Shown one piece after another: positions 14,746 to 23,784 of a stretch of 64,000 nucleotides of DNA. Source of the DNA: Burkholderia sp. L27(2015). GTDB taxonomy: Bacteria > Pseudomonadota > Gammaproteobacteria > Burkholderiales > Burkholderiaceae. The translations under genes were made by a program, and so were the position numbers. Every line of letters starts with the position of its first letter. Position 1 is the stretch's first letter. Where the stretch lies: contig NZ_LMUX01000007.1 in assembly GCF_009765705.1 (NCBI RefSeq), forward strand, positions 158,716 to 222,715, given 5' to 3'. The notes under the pieces are model-generated. The model was not told the origin of the DNA and did not search any database. It worked only from the letters and a program-made list of their open reading frames with translations.

Positions 14746-17700
14746 TTACATCTGTGATTCCGAGATGAGCCAGCTTGCACCTATACGCTTCCCTGTCGCT
14801 TGGTCCCGCAACAACGTCAATATTCTTGCAGCGAAAGGGGTTTTCGCATCGGCCGAAGCAACCTCAATTATTGGCAAATCGTCTTTGCCGATATTCCTTC
14901 CTACCATTCGCACGACATCCCAAAAGAATTGCTCCTCGTATTGCGTCCATCTTTCTATTCGAACCACCGTCCTAAGAATCGCTTCCAGAACCTCCCGGCA
15001 CCAGCATGCTTCCGCAGCCTTGCAAAGTTGGTGTATGACGGCCAGATGCGCGTAGTTCTCCCCGAGTAAATGTTCGAGCAACCTGCCCCGGGTCTTGGTG
15101 TATCCCCTCTGGCAGACAACAACAAGACCGGACAGTGTCGTCCAGAGTTCATCGACTTGCTCCAAAACATGATCGATCTCCGCGTCACTGCAATCGGACA
15201 ACGCGGCACGCAGGTCGTCGGAAACCGATGATGAATGTACGTCAAATTGAAGCAATGAAAGCAAAGTTGCTTTAGGAATTAGGCACCGAACCTGAGCCAC
15301 AACCGGCACTAGTGGAGCAACAAGCATAGCCAAATGAGATCGAGTGTGTTCAGGCGTCATCGTCGCTAATAGAGCGCGCTCCTTATCCTCGAGTGAATCG
15401 GTCTGACCAGTTATCGTCGCATCCTGTACGCGAACGAGACGTCGTACCATCGCTGAAAGAACATCCGCTGCAGTCGCTGACATCCCCAGCACGGCCAACA
15501 ACTCGAGGACATAGGTCGTGCTCCATTGATACCAGGTGCTTTCGTCCAGCAAGTGACGTTCGCAAGACATCAAGAGCGCGTCCCTGCGAGGCCTCAGGAG
15601 ACGCTGCTGATGCAAGAAGAAGTTGCATGCATGGCCAGTGTCCGTGCCCCACGCGTCAATGCAAGCCAACGCATATTGTGCAATCGCGGGACTCTCGCAA
15701 TGCTGAGCCAAATGCCACAGCCGAGCCCGTCGATCTCCCACGCTCGCTGGCAAATCTCGCTCCACCGCGTTCATTAAGTCAGGCGGCAGCGCAGACTTCG
15801 CTACTACATCGGAGATAAGCAGTGACAATGCGAAGTCGCCGGACGAGTCGCGCTCGCTCTCCGGGATTTGAGCAGTCGCGCACTCAAACGCCGCACGCAT
15901 GTCTATCGGTACGCCGGCAAACGCCGCCGCGCGCGTGATCCGTGCTCTAGCCGACACAGTCAGCTCTGAGGCTAATACCTCCCGGAGGACCTGCTCTGCC
16001 CTAATCGGTGCAATCGCTTGTAGAGCATGCAGCGCTTGTTGCCAACCAAATAGGTCAGTGGCAGCTGCCAAGTGTTTTTCAATCAGAGTAACGTCCTCTG
16101 GATTACGCTCTAATGCAATAAGAAGAAGCGACTCGCCAACAGGCGCACCAGGATTGCACTCAGACAGTCGGCCGCGAGCGAGGTCGAGCCTTTTCGGTAA
16201 CGGGGCTGACTCCCATATCGCGACCTCACCTCCTGACACTGCAAACGGCGCTGACTTCAAACGGTCTACGATATCTAACACCTCGCGGAGGAAATCCTCA
16301 TCGCCTGTTGCAGCCAGAGCCCGGCGGGCCTGGTACTGTAGCGGGTTTGCTACGTCTTGTCCCATCGCCTTCAATTTCTCGATCGCGTCCCGCCCTCCCA
16401 GCATTGCGAGCGCAAACGTACCTCGAATACGCACGGCCTCGGGCGAAGTAGGCGCGACGCAATCATCGAGTAACGTCTTTACGTGCATGCGCAGAGCATC
16501 TGGCAACTCCCTAGCAGCGCGGGCGCCGAGCATGAGATCGGCATTCAATACTGCTGTGAGGAAGTCTGGCGTATGCCCAGCAGGTACCAGACGCGCTGCA
16601 AAGACCCAAGCATCATCTGAGACAGAATTTTCCAGCGAGCGTAAGTTGGAGCGCCATGAATGGGCAAGCAATGGCGCGGCTAGCGCGCCAGCCATCAATT
16701 GATGATCGAAGCTGTAATAACCGCTTTCAGAGAGGTACAACAGGTCGTGATGGATCAGAAGGCTTACGACGCTGTCCTCTGGCATGTCCGAAACACCGAG
16801 CGCCTCATTACAGTGCAATTTCGCGTCCCTTACCCACTTTCCCGCTTCGATAGCAGGACACGCCAGCCTGCCATCGACCACAACAGCCTGGAAAGCAAGC
16901 GCGCCCGATAGGAGGAGAATAACGTCAGGTGGCAAATGACGATGCGAGCGCTCAATGTCGCGGTCGCATCGATGTCGCAACAACACCGCAAGCATCTCGC
17001 CGAGCGTCGGCGGCAGTTGGGCATTTCCTAGCCAAACGCTGATTGCAACCTTCACAGCAAAGGGCGTCCACAATAATGGCGATCCCGATGTGTCCGCAAG
17101 AGATCTGTATGCGGCGACAAACGCCTTTGCCGATCCTTGCCCAAGCTCCTCGCATGCAATCAGCGAAATTCCCACTGGCGTGATAGCGTCCACCTGCACG
17201 CAAGCTGCCGGCTTTTGCGGCAATACTATCCTCGTTCGAGCGATCGCCTCTCGAGTCGACACAATGCACGAGACTTGTTTTCGTTTCAGGAGTGGTATTA
17301 GCTCCTCAAAGAATGCATCGACGTGGTAAGACGGGCACTCGTTAAGACCGTCACACAACAAAATAATTTTGTCCGGCAGGCTCCGCCAATTTCCATGGTG
17401 AACCCCCAACTCCTGGTGAATTGCTCGATCTAGCCCGCCTGGCACATACTTGGAGAGGGCCAATATGACAGGCAGCGTCGCACCTTCGTCGGTCCGCAGT
17501 GCTTCGGCGCGTGTCAGTTTTAGTACCGCGGACTTTCCAGCACCGCCGTCCCCAATAAGCACCACAAGGCTACCCGCGTCCAGCGTTGCCAGTTCCATCA
17601 AATTGGTGAAGTGACGTTGCGGCAACTTTCGCTCCGGCGGCGAGGCGGCATCTGAGCTAAGCACCAGGCCAACGGGCAAAACAGCTTCGCTGAGCCGCGG

Positions 17701-18408
17701 CTCAGCCGCAAGTCGGAAGTCACGATGCTCAAGCACATAAGTTTCTCGATCAAACGACGCACGCGGAAACTCGCGGACGACTGTCTCGATTCGAAAGAAG
17801 CGCTCAATGACCGTTAGCACACTGTCCCACCGCCGAGACAGCGTCACGTCAAACTCCTGGAAACTCCATGCGATCAGAACGTCGAGTCCATGGACGTAGG
17901 ATTCGACGACTTGGCGCGGATCAAATCCCGCCTCCTCAAGCCTTACTCGCAGCGTAGCAAGTTCGCCATCCGAGGCGGCGACTAGGCGCTCGCCAGCGGC
18001 ATAGGCCAGTTGATCCCGAGACCGTTCTCTCAGCTGCTGAATAACTGTTCGACTCACGCCACCGGTACAGATGAATCGGTGCTCCCCAACATCCGACCTC
18101 TCTAATTTCGATGTGGCGGCAACTTTCGCCAGCTCTACCGCGACCTGGGTTGCGCTCAGGGACGCTTGCTGACGCTTGCACTGGATACATGCGACCCGAT
18201 CCGTATTGGCCATCCTCCCTTGAATGTCGAATCCACCATCTCCAGAACCCCTCGGTCTACCAGTAATATGAAGGCCGATCAAATCTGCCACACATTGCAT
18301 ACAGGCAAAAACGAAGTCCTCAAACTGATCCGCAGAGAGCTTTTCTACGGGCAACGCCCGACCACTATAAAGTGGGGGGAGTTGCTTAGCTTCCATCGTA
18401 CTTGTCAT
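14746..18408 (-). CDS. Mrr-like nuclease fused to a STAND/NACHT-type NTPase (Avs-like)
   Basis: 1220 residues from ATG 18408. The N-terminal domain (about 25-115) is a PD-(D/E)XK nuclease of the Mrr type: SADQFEDFVF (Glu30), GSGDGGFDIQG (Asp61), VACIQCKRQ (Gln76-x-Lys78). A linker leads to a STAND NTPase with Walker A VLIGDGGAGKSAV (about 283-295), Walker B KIILLCDGLNECP (347-359) and a sensor stretch VSCIVSTREAI. About 750 residues of helical, HEAT/TPR-like repeats follow, the likely ligand-sensing part. This order (nuclease, STAND, repeats) is that of Avs/bNLR proteins, which sense phage proteins and then cut DNA. The triggering ligand is unknown. It is followed by a YaaC-like gene. Confidence 0.85.
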   Translation of the reverse strand: MTSTMEAKQLPPLYSGRALPVEKLSADQFEDFVFACMQCVADLIGLHITGRPRGSGDGGFDIQGRMANTDRVACIQCKRQQASLSATQVAVELAKVAATSKLERSDVGEHRFICTGGVSRTVIQQLRERSRDQLAYAAGERLVAASDGELATLRVRLEEAGFDPRQVVESYVHGLDVLIAWSFQEFDVTLSRRWDSVLTVIERFFRIETVVREFPRASFDRETYVLEHRDFRLAAEPRLSEAVLPVGLVLSSDAASPPERKLPQRHFTNLMELATLDAGSLVVLIGDGGAGKSAVLKLTRAEALRTDEGATLPVILALSKYVPGGLDRAIHQELGVHHGNWRSLPDKIILLCDGLNECPSYHVDAFFEELIPLLKRKQVSCIVSTREAIARTRIVLPQKPAACVQVDAITPVGISLIACEELGQGSAKAFVAAYRSLADTSGSPLLWTPFAVKVAISVWLGNAQLPPTLGEMLAVLLRHRCDRDIERSHRHLPPDVILLLSGALAFQAVVVDGRLACPAIEAGKWVRDAKLHCNEALGVSDMPEDSVVSLLIHHDLLYLSESGYYSFDHQLMAGALAAPLLAHSWRSNLRSLENSVSDDAWVFAARLVPAGHTPDFLTAVLNADLMLGARAARELPDALRMHVKTLLDDCVAPTSPEAVRIRGTFALAMLGGRDAIEKLKAMGQDVANPLQYQARRALAATGDEDFLREVLDIVDRLKSAPFAVSGGEVAIWESAPLPKRLDLARGRLSECNPGAPVGESLLLIALERNPEDVTLIEKHLAAATDLFGWQQALHALQAIAPIRAEQVLREVLASELTVSARARITRAAAFAGVPIDMRAAFECATAQIPESERDSSGDFALSLLISDVVAKSALPPDLMNAVERDLPASVGDRRARLWHLAQHCESPAIAQYALACIDAWGTDTGHACNFFLHQQRLLRPRRDALLMSCERHLLDESTWYQWSTTYVLELLAVLGMSATAADVLSAMVRRLVRVQDATITGQTDSLEDKERALLATMTPEHTRSHLAMLVAPLVPVVAQVRCLIPKATLLSLLQFDVHSSSVSDDLRAALSDCSDAEIDHVLEQVDELWTTLSGLVVVCQRGYTKTRGRLLEHLLGENYAHLAVIHQLCKAAEACWCREVLEAILRTVVRIERWTQYEEQFFWDVVRMVGRNIGKDDLPIIEVASADAKTPFAARILTLLRDQATGKRIGASWLISESQM

Positions 18409-18653
18409 TTTCCGCCTTGGATCTCGGTTTAATGTGTTTTCGAGAGTAGCGCGTGTCCTATCGAATCAATTCTAAGCGTTCGTTGTTGATCAGTGGGTTC
18501 GGTATTGATATCGGCCACTCCAAGCTGAGAGTGATAAAAACCGCGTCACTAAGGATGATGAAATGCATCACGTCACCGTGGTTGGGCGTTACGTCACCGG
18601 ACGTCTGAACCGGAAATACTGGTCACATGAGATCTATCCATGGACATCACCTT

Positions 18654-19262
18654 CTATGTGAGGGTGCGTCGGTATGCAAATACGATCAAGTCATGCACCA
18701 GCTCAAGGAGACCACCGACTACGGAATTGTCAAAGGGATCGCCGTGAGCCATCGCGTTTCTGCGCTGCGCTAACGTAGGCTTTGTAGCTCCAGTAAGCTG
18801 CCCGACTACACTACCGCCATATCGAGCCACCATCGGCATTTGAGCGTCCGTCAGACCATCGCCGATCACCATGTATTCGAGCAGGTCCGCAAACTTGATC
18901 TCAAGCGGCTTATTTGCCTTCACGGGCTTTGACGGCTTGCGCGCTCTCTTCTTCTCTAACGACTCCTGCAATCGCTGTCCGTAACAGTCTCTCGTTGCCA
19001 ACTCCAATGCGCTCAGCGCTATCAACTCTCCAACCTTAATCAGATCAGCGTCAATCCAGCCAAGCAAATAGAGTTTCTGTGCGCGCGCGTACTTCAAACG
19101 GATGGGATCCGGCACTCGACAGTCTATGTCGAAACTGCGGACGAACATATGCCATTGATCCGCGCGCTCGAACTGAATGAAGCCGCCCATGTTGCCAGGT
19201 ACCGGCCAAGGAATCAAAAGCGGCTCATTCCGCGTTGGTAGTTCAATATCTAAGCTATCCAT
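18654..19262 (-). CDS. HEPN-like protein with an R-x4-H motif
   Basis: A 202-residue soluble protein. The C-terminal two thirds look like a HEPN helical bundle: ELIALSALELATRDCYGQRL, then IKFADLLEYMV, and AQRRNAMAHGDPF near residues 165-177. RNAMAH is the R-N-x-x-x-H signature of HEPN ribonucleases (Arg and His catalytic), followed here by GDPF as in uncharacterised Abi-like HEPN proteins. A basic linker (EKKRARKPSKPVKANK) sits in the middle. No nucleotidyltransferase partner of the MNT type is next to it. Toxin or abortive-infection activity is an inference from the motif and from its place beside the STAND operon. Confidence 0.6.
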   Translation of the reverse strand: MDSLDIELPTRNEPLLIPWPVPGNMGGFIQFERADQWHMFVRSFDIDCRVPDPIRLKYARAQKLYLLGWIDADLIKVGELIALSALELATRDCYGQRLQESLEKKRARKPSKPVKANKPLEIKFADLLEYMVIGDGLTDAQMPMVARYGGSVVGQLTGATKPTLAQRRNAMAHGDPFDNSVVGGLLELVHDLIVFAYRRTLT

Positions 19263-19494
19263 GGTACGAACACTGACCAGTCCTTTTGACGCAAGCAGTT
19301 AACACCCTGTTCGGCATCTTGTTTGAACCATCAAGAACCACATTCCTACAATCACAGAGATGAGGACTGAGATCGTCGCAATCACTCATACTAAGCAGTA
19401 ACGATATCACCTCAAAAACTATCGGAATGAGTGAGCCTAGCTCACTATGATGGACGATACAAATACCCCCATCATCACGATCTCTATAAGCCAT
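19255..19494 (-). CDS. Small protein overlapping the HEPN-like gene
   Basis: A 79-codon frame from ATG 19494, ending 8 bases inside the HEPN-like gene, which would allow coupled translation. It is Cys/Asp-rich with one hydrophobic stretch (GSLIPIVFEVISLLL). No ribosome site is visible, and its start lies in a hairpin (19490-19508). It might be a partner or antitoxin by position only. Confidence 0.3.
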   Translation of the reverse strand: MAYRDRDDGGICIVHHSELGSLIPIVFEVISLLLSMSDCDDLSPHLCDCRNVVLDGSNKMPNRVLTACVKRTGQCSYHG

Positions 19495-19813
19495 GCTTGA
19501 TGCATGGCTCTGTATGTGGTTGATCTACTCTTCTGTCTTCTTAGTGTTGTTCTCTCTTGTATAGTTTTTTACAGCTCTCTACATGCTATGTGAGATGAGC
19601 AATCAATCCTCTTCTATTGGTAATAGTCGTAGTCCTGCTTGAAGCAGTCCCACTCCATGCTCTAGTGGTAGGAGGGGATTAAAGGATGCGCACTTAACCT
19701 TTCGTCAGAAAGGAAGAGAAATCAAGCATTCCAAACCAATGATCGCTCATCTCACGCGCTGCCAGCATTTCCGTGCTGGCTTTTTTTATTTTTGCACGAG
19801 AAAGGTAGTCGAC
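19490..19813. other. Inverted-repeat-rich region before the relaxase gene (possible oriT)
   Basis: The stretch has no gene but many folded elements: GCCATGC/GCATGGC (19490-19508); a 16-base inverted repeat with one mismatch, GTGAGATGAGC[A/G]ATCA, at 19590-19605 and in reverse at 19740-19755; CTGCTTGAAGCAG near 19640; CCACT/AGTGG around 19650-19670; CCTTTC/GAAAGG (19698-19713); and a terminator-like hairpin at 19761-19787. Position next to a relaxase gene suggests an origin of transfer, but a structured RNA leader would look similar. No nic site was recognised. Confidence 0.4.
19761..19787 (+). terminator. Rho-independent terminator
   Basis: GCCAGCA-TTTCCG-TGCTGGC (7-base-pair stem, 6-base loop) is followed by seven T, plus strand. 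It lies 27 bases before the relaxase ATG, so it would stop transcripts coming from the left or act as an attenuator for the relaxase gene. Confidence 0.75.
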
Positions 19814-20524
19814 ATGGCAAGCTTCCACCATTGCATCAAGAGCGGCAAGAAGGGTTCCGCTGCAGAACATAGCAAGTACATTATGCGAGACGGCAAGAAA
19901 TACCAAGATCGAGAAGATCTGATCGCTTCCGATCACGGCAACATGCCGAGCTGGGCACAGAACGATCCTTTCGCATTCTGGAAGACAGGAGACGAGCACG
20001 AGCGAGCCAACGGTGCCGTATATCGCGAACATGAGATCGCCCTGCCCGGCGAGCTCACGCCCGATCAGAATAAAGAGCTGGTCAATCAGCTCGTGTCGGC
20101 ACTGGTCGGCGACAAACCGTTCCAATTTGCGATCCATGCGCCGACTGCTGCGCTGGGAGGTGGCATGAATACACATCTGCACCTAATGTATTCCGATCGG
20201 GAAGATGACGGTATTGAGCGTTCTGCCGAGCAGACGTTTCGCCGCTACAACGCGAAAAATCCCGAGGTTGGCGGCAGGCGGAAAGACAGCGGTGGAAAGA
20301 ACAGCATGCAACTACGCGATGAGCTGATCGCCATACGGAAGAAATGCGCTGATCTGCAAAATGCCGCGCTGGCAAAACACGGTCACGACGCTCGCGTTGA
20401 TCACCGCGCGCTCAAGGACCAAGGCATCGACCGAACGCCCGAAAGCCACCTTGGTCAGGCTCGCATTCGCAGCATGTCAAAGGAAGAGCGGGAACAATAT
20501 AGCGCGCAGCGGGAATTCGCATAA
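19814..20524 (+). CDS. MobA/MobL-type relaxase, short form
   Basis: The ATG at 19814 (AAAGG upstream) gives 236 residues. It matches the N-terminal relaxase domain of MOB-Q/MobL proteins: an early Tyr in HSKYIMRDGKKY (Tyr22, probable nicking residue), FAIH (His107) and NTHLHLMYSDR (His121, His123), which together form the three-His metal site. The C-terminal ALKDQGIDRTPESHLG is also a family mark. Full MobA/MobL proteins are longer and carry a primase or unknown tail; here only the relaxase core is left, which may be natural in this subfamily or a truncation. It suggests that the element is or was mobilizable by a helper plasmid. Confidence 0.75.
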   Translation: MASFHHCIKSGKKGSAAEHSKYIMRDGKKYQDREDLIASDHGNMPSWAQNDPFAFWKTGDEHERANGAVYREHEIALPGELTPDQNKELVNQLVSALVGDKPFQFAIHAPTAALGGGMNTHLHLMYSDREDDGIERSAEQTFRRYNAKNPEVGGRRKDSGGKNSMQLRDELIAIRKKCADLQNAALAKHGHDARVDHRALKDQGIDRTPESHLGQARIRSMSKEEREQYSAQREFA

Positions 20525-21045
20525 CGAGGCCTGAAGCAATCGCCAGACAAGACGGGAAAAGCGCGGCAAGCACTAGCTTGCCGCGAGTGATCTTCACGCC
20601 ACGCATCGGATCAACGAAGTTACCGATCGTCTTGCCATGAGCTTCTGCACCTCTCATGTACCTGAGCGCCATCATCGGCCCGCGTCGATATGCAGGGCGG
20701 CTGGCAACAAAAAAATGGCGGCACGATTGCAGATGTCGAGAAACTTGCGATGACCAATCTACGAGAAAATTTCCGACAAAAATTGCACTGACGTTCTGTC
20801 GCGTGAACAGGAACACGACGAAAATTCTTTCGCGACTTTTTGCGCATGGCTCTCGATATTTTTTTGGAATTTCTCTTCGCGAATTTGCAAAATTGATGCA
20901 GGAACCGGGCGTCGACAGCCCGCCCCGCCAAGGGCATAACGCGTGCCCGGCGCCGTAATCGGCGAAATCAGTATCACAATAAAATCAATAGGTTAGGTGT
21001 TTTGGATACTGTTTCGCCGTATGCCTACCCATGCATCCGCGCTGC
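20525..21045. other. Intergenic stretch with a strong hairpin
   Basis: No supported gene. A perfect hairpin CGCGGCAAG-CACTAG-CTTGCCGCG lies at 20562-20585 without a T-tract. A minus-strand frame covering about 20550-20680 reads protein-like (ALRYMRGAEAHGKTIGNFV, then DPMRGVKITRGKL) but has no clear start and runs into the relaxase gene; it may be a fragment of a mobile-element gene. The part from 20780 to 20900 is A/T-rich. Confidence 0.4.
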
Positions 21046-22287
21046 TTACCCTCGCTTCGCCCTCCTCTCAACCGATTGGCGTTGGGCTCGTGGTTTGCGA
21101 TTTCGCATGCCAAAATACTCTCCTTTCGGTTCGTTTTTCAGCCGCAGCAGAGCACGGCGCATGGCCAGATAACCGAGCGTTTTCTTGAGCTTTTCGCGTC
21201 GCACAAAATCAATAGCGTGAACCTCGCCATGAACCCAGTCCTGGTCGTACAGCCAGGTGTGTTGGTCAGCGCGAAGATAATTTCCTCGGCCGCGAGTCCC
21301 TACCTTCACCCAATAAGCGCCGATCTGGTCTGCGTGGTCCTGAAGGACTTTACCGGCCTGTTCGGCTTCCACACGTCTGTCGTCGAGCACCTTCTGCAAG
21401 GCGGCGGTGTCGAACAGCAACGTGACGTGCAAGCTATATCCTCCTTCGAGCGAGGGCAAGATTGACCACACGTATCCGGGCTCCTTGGTGAACAGTGCGC
21501 GCTTTCCTCTCATGCGGTCCAGGAACACCTCGCGGCACTTCTTAAGTTCTCCGAGATCACGATGCTGATCCTCCACCGAAGCCGAGACCAGATTGACCCG
21601 CTCCCTGGCGTGGAAGAGGCGCAAATGCAATACGGTGACGCTATTGGGTCGCGCGAACTGCCCATCCAGATAGGCATGCACGTTCACCACGTTCTCTTTA
21701 CTGCTCAACCGCCAGTTGTGCAGTTCGTCCGACAGCGATGACCTTTTGGCCAGAAATACCCGACGGAAAACGGCGACGAAATCGTTATACAGTTCCGCCA
21801 AGGTGAGACCTATAACGTCAATCGCGGAACTTCCGTTGCAATTAAGGCGAGCACTGATGGGGTGACAGAGGAATACGTCACATACCAGCCGTAAGTGCGG
21901 CGCATATAGCAACTGAGCTGCGTTCCGATCTATAGGGTCAAGCATCGCTGCACTCGATAAGATGGCCTGCCGAAGGTTGGCCAATATCAGAGAAGCTCGG
22001 CTGGCAGAATTAGGCTCAGCAGTCTTGGTGTAAAACTTCGGCTCCTCATGATCTTCCAGGACCCGTCCCCTGGGCGTCCGCCTGCTGATCAGGAAAGGGG
22101 CTAAGTCGGTTTCAAGTGACGCTCGGACGAAGTCATTCAGTAACACCAAAAGTCCAATATCTGGCCCATCGCTAGGGCTTACGTTACCGTCCGGGTCGGT
22201 GCGATAATTCAGACTGCGGTCGACGAGCTCGCCTAGCCCAGCTGGCGTCTGCGGAACAAAAGAGGGGGATGATTTTCGTGAGTTCAT
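21046..22287 (-). CDS. Inovirus Gp2/YagK-YfjJ-like protein
   Basis: A 413-residue protein whose C-terminal 230 residues follow the YagK/YfjJ (DUF3296) pattern found in inovirus Gp2-like proteins and satellite elements: NVHAYLDGQF, VLHLRLFHARER, a variable charged segment, GYVWSILPSLEGGYSLHVTLLFD, IGAYWVKVGTRGRGNYLRAD and AIDFVRREKLKKTLGYLAM. The order of a beta strand with Leu-x-Leu, a His-x-Thr-Leu-Leu-Phe-Asp strand and a late helix resembles the family, which is thought to be replication-related in filamentous phages and P4-like satellites. The basic tail (RNRKPRAQRQSVERR) could bind nucleic acid. It is the last gene in an alpA-DUF3987-Gp2 minus-strand module. Confidence 0.65.
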   Translation of the reverse strand: MNSRKSSPSFVPQTPAGLGELVDRSLNYRTDPDGNVSPSDGPDIGLLVLLNDFVRASLETDLAPFLISRRTPRGRVLEDHEEPKFYTKTAEPNSASRASLILANLRQAILSSAAMLDPIDRNAAQLLYAPHLRLVCDVFLCHPISARLNCNGSSAIDVIGLTLAELYNDFVAVFRRVFLAKRSSLSDELHNWRLSSKENVVNVHAYLDGQFARPNSVTVLHLRLFHARERVNLVSASVEDQHRDLGELKKCREVFLDRMRGKRALFTKEPGYVWSILPSLEGGYSLHVTLLFDTAALQKVLDDRRVEAEQAGKVLQDHADQIGAYWVKVGTRGRGNYLRADQHTWLYDQDWVHGEVHAIDFVRREKLKKTLGYLAMRRALLRLKNEPKGEYFGMRNRKPRAQRQSVERRAKRG

Positions 22288-22389
22288 TGCGGTTTTAATA
22301 TTCAGAGACGGGGTCGAAAGCCGCGCATCAGTGCTGCACGACGTGCAAAAAGGCCGCCCGCCAAATGGCGGACGGGGTATGCGGAGGTG

Positions 22390-23784
22390 TTACACCCCGC
22401 CTTTCATTGGCTTGTAGCCCAAGCCGACGAGAGGAAATATATTCGGAGCGATCAGCTCTAGCTTGACGACGCGACGGCCTTTTTCGGTGCGCGGGACGAC
22501 CTGGGCGAAACCCTGCTCGCAAATCCACATGATGGCCTCGTTCATTTCCGCCCTCGTCCATCCGAAGTTCGGTGCCCATACTTCGATGTCGGATTTCTTC
22601 CAACTCGGAAACTGCACGCCCGCCTGTCGAGCCCAGGCACGAAGCGAATCTAGTAGATGCTGCGCACGTTGCACGGCCTCGGGTATCGGCTTCGGCGGGA
22701 ACACGGACGCAAGCCAGTGCGCCCCAAAACATTCGGCAATCGTCACGGCACGTACCATCGTGTCAGCCGACACTCCACCTTCGTAGCCCTCGAAAACGTG
22801 CATGCAGCCCGCAATCCGCCGCGTATTCGCTGCCAGCCGAACAGCAAACACTTCCACCTCGTTGAGTGGTAGGAAGAGTCTTGCCATGCCACGGAAATGC
22901 TCCAAAGCCTGGCGCAGGATCTGCTCGGACTCCAACGGTACGTCGATCACGGGAAGCTGGCTTGCCGACATTGCTTCGAGTTTGCGCCGAGCACTAGCGA
23001 TCAACTCGCCAATGCGGCGGTCGTACTCCAAAAGCGCGACCTCAGGCTGCTGGCGTCCGACGCCCTCGACTGCGCGTTGATCTGTTTCCAGGACCAGTTC
23101 GCGGTACTGGTAGCCTGACCCTGTTGCCTCCTCACCGTGCTTCTTGAGCCATTCGCGATGGCGATCGCTCTGCACGTTGACGCATTTCACGAAAATCGCG
23201 CTATCCGGCGCATTGGCGACAGCATCGTCATCGTCGTCGGCGCGAGAAAATGCCGGCACTTGACCGTCGTAGAGATCGCTCAAGAGTGCAAACTCGAAAC
23301 TGAGCGGGTCGCCGAGATGAGCTCGCCCTTCTGACATGCTGAGCATCGAAAATACTGCGCCGCCGCGAATCTTCCGAATCAACGTGGGCGGCCTCACGTT
23401 AGAAAACCGCCAAGTCTTTTTCCAGCCACGCATTCCTTCGTCAATCGGATTATTGGACCGATCGTGGGCATCCGTTTTCCCGCTCAAAGGCGGCCCGACA
23501 AATCGGATGTGAAGGCCCAGCAGCATTGGTTTGCCATTGTGGCCGCGGATGCGGGAATTACCGGCGGCTGCGAACGATGTGGCGCCCAGCAGATTCGCTA
23601 GAATCGCCTCTTCCGTTGAGCCGAAAATGGCGCGCTGCTCAATGGCTGCGCGGAATAAAGTGGGCGTCAGTGCATTAATTGCCTGCGAGGTGAGAGTCGG
23701 GCCGTAGCCAAACCGCGGATTGGCCACGGGCGTTTGCGAGGGCATAAAGCCCCCGCCAAACGGATTGACGGGGTAGTGCATCAC
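22390..23784 (-). CDS. DUF3987-type replication helicase/primase-like protein
   Basis: 464 residues, start at 23784 overlapping the end of the upstream small gene by 4 bases. It resembles DUF3987 proteins of mobile elements. The fold starts with an N-terminal region around LTPTLFRAAIEQRAIFGSTEEA; a Walker-A-like LGLHIRFVGPPLSGKTD follows at about 88-105, then RGGAVFSMLSMSEG, YQYRELVLE, and a C-terminal winged-helix-like part (WTRAEMNEAIMWICEQGFAQ). Related proteins replace phage P4 alpha-type replication proteins in satellites and islands. Activity is not shown. Confidence 0.7.
   Translation of the reverse strand: MMHYPVNPFGGGFMPSQTPVANPRFGYGPTLTSQAINALTPTLFRAAIEQRAIFGSTEEAILANLLGATSFAAAGNSRIRGHNGKPMLLGLHIRFVGPPLSGKTDAHDRSNNPIDEGMRGWKKTWRFSNVRPPTLIRKIRGGAVFSMLSMSEGRAHLGDPLSFEFALLSDLYDGQVPAFSRADDDDDAVANAPDSAIFVKCVNVQSDRHREWLKKHGEEATGSGYQYRELVLETDQRAVEGVGRQQPEVALLEYDRRIGELIASARRKLEAMSASQLPVIDVPLESEQILRQALEHFRGMARLFLPLNEVEVFAVRLAANTRRIAGCMHVFEGYEGGVSADTMVRAVTIAECFGAHWLASVFPPKPIPEAVQRAQHLLDSLRAWARQAGVQFPSWKKSDIEVWAPNFGWTRAEMNEAIMWICEQGFAQVVPRTEKGRRVVKLELIAPNIFPLVGLGYKPMKGGV

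Noticed and set aside
15899-16702. 267-codon plus-strand frame within the STAND gene
   Set aside because: Ser/Ala/Arg-rich antisense reading; the minus strand has the full 1220-residue protein.
20412-20816. 134-codon minus-strand frame opposite the relaxase end
   Set aside because: Part of it looks protein-like, but it overlaps the relaxase gene, has no ribosome site and starts in non-coding sequence; noted only as a possible fragment.
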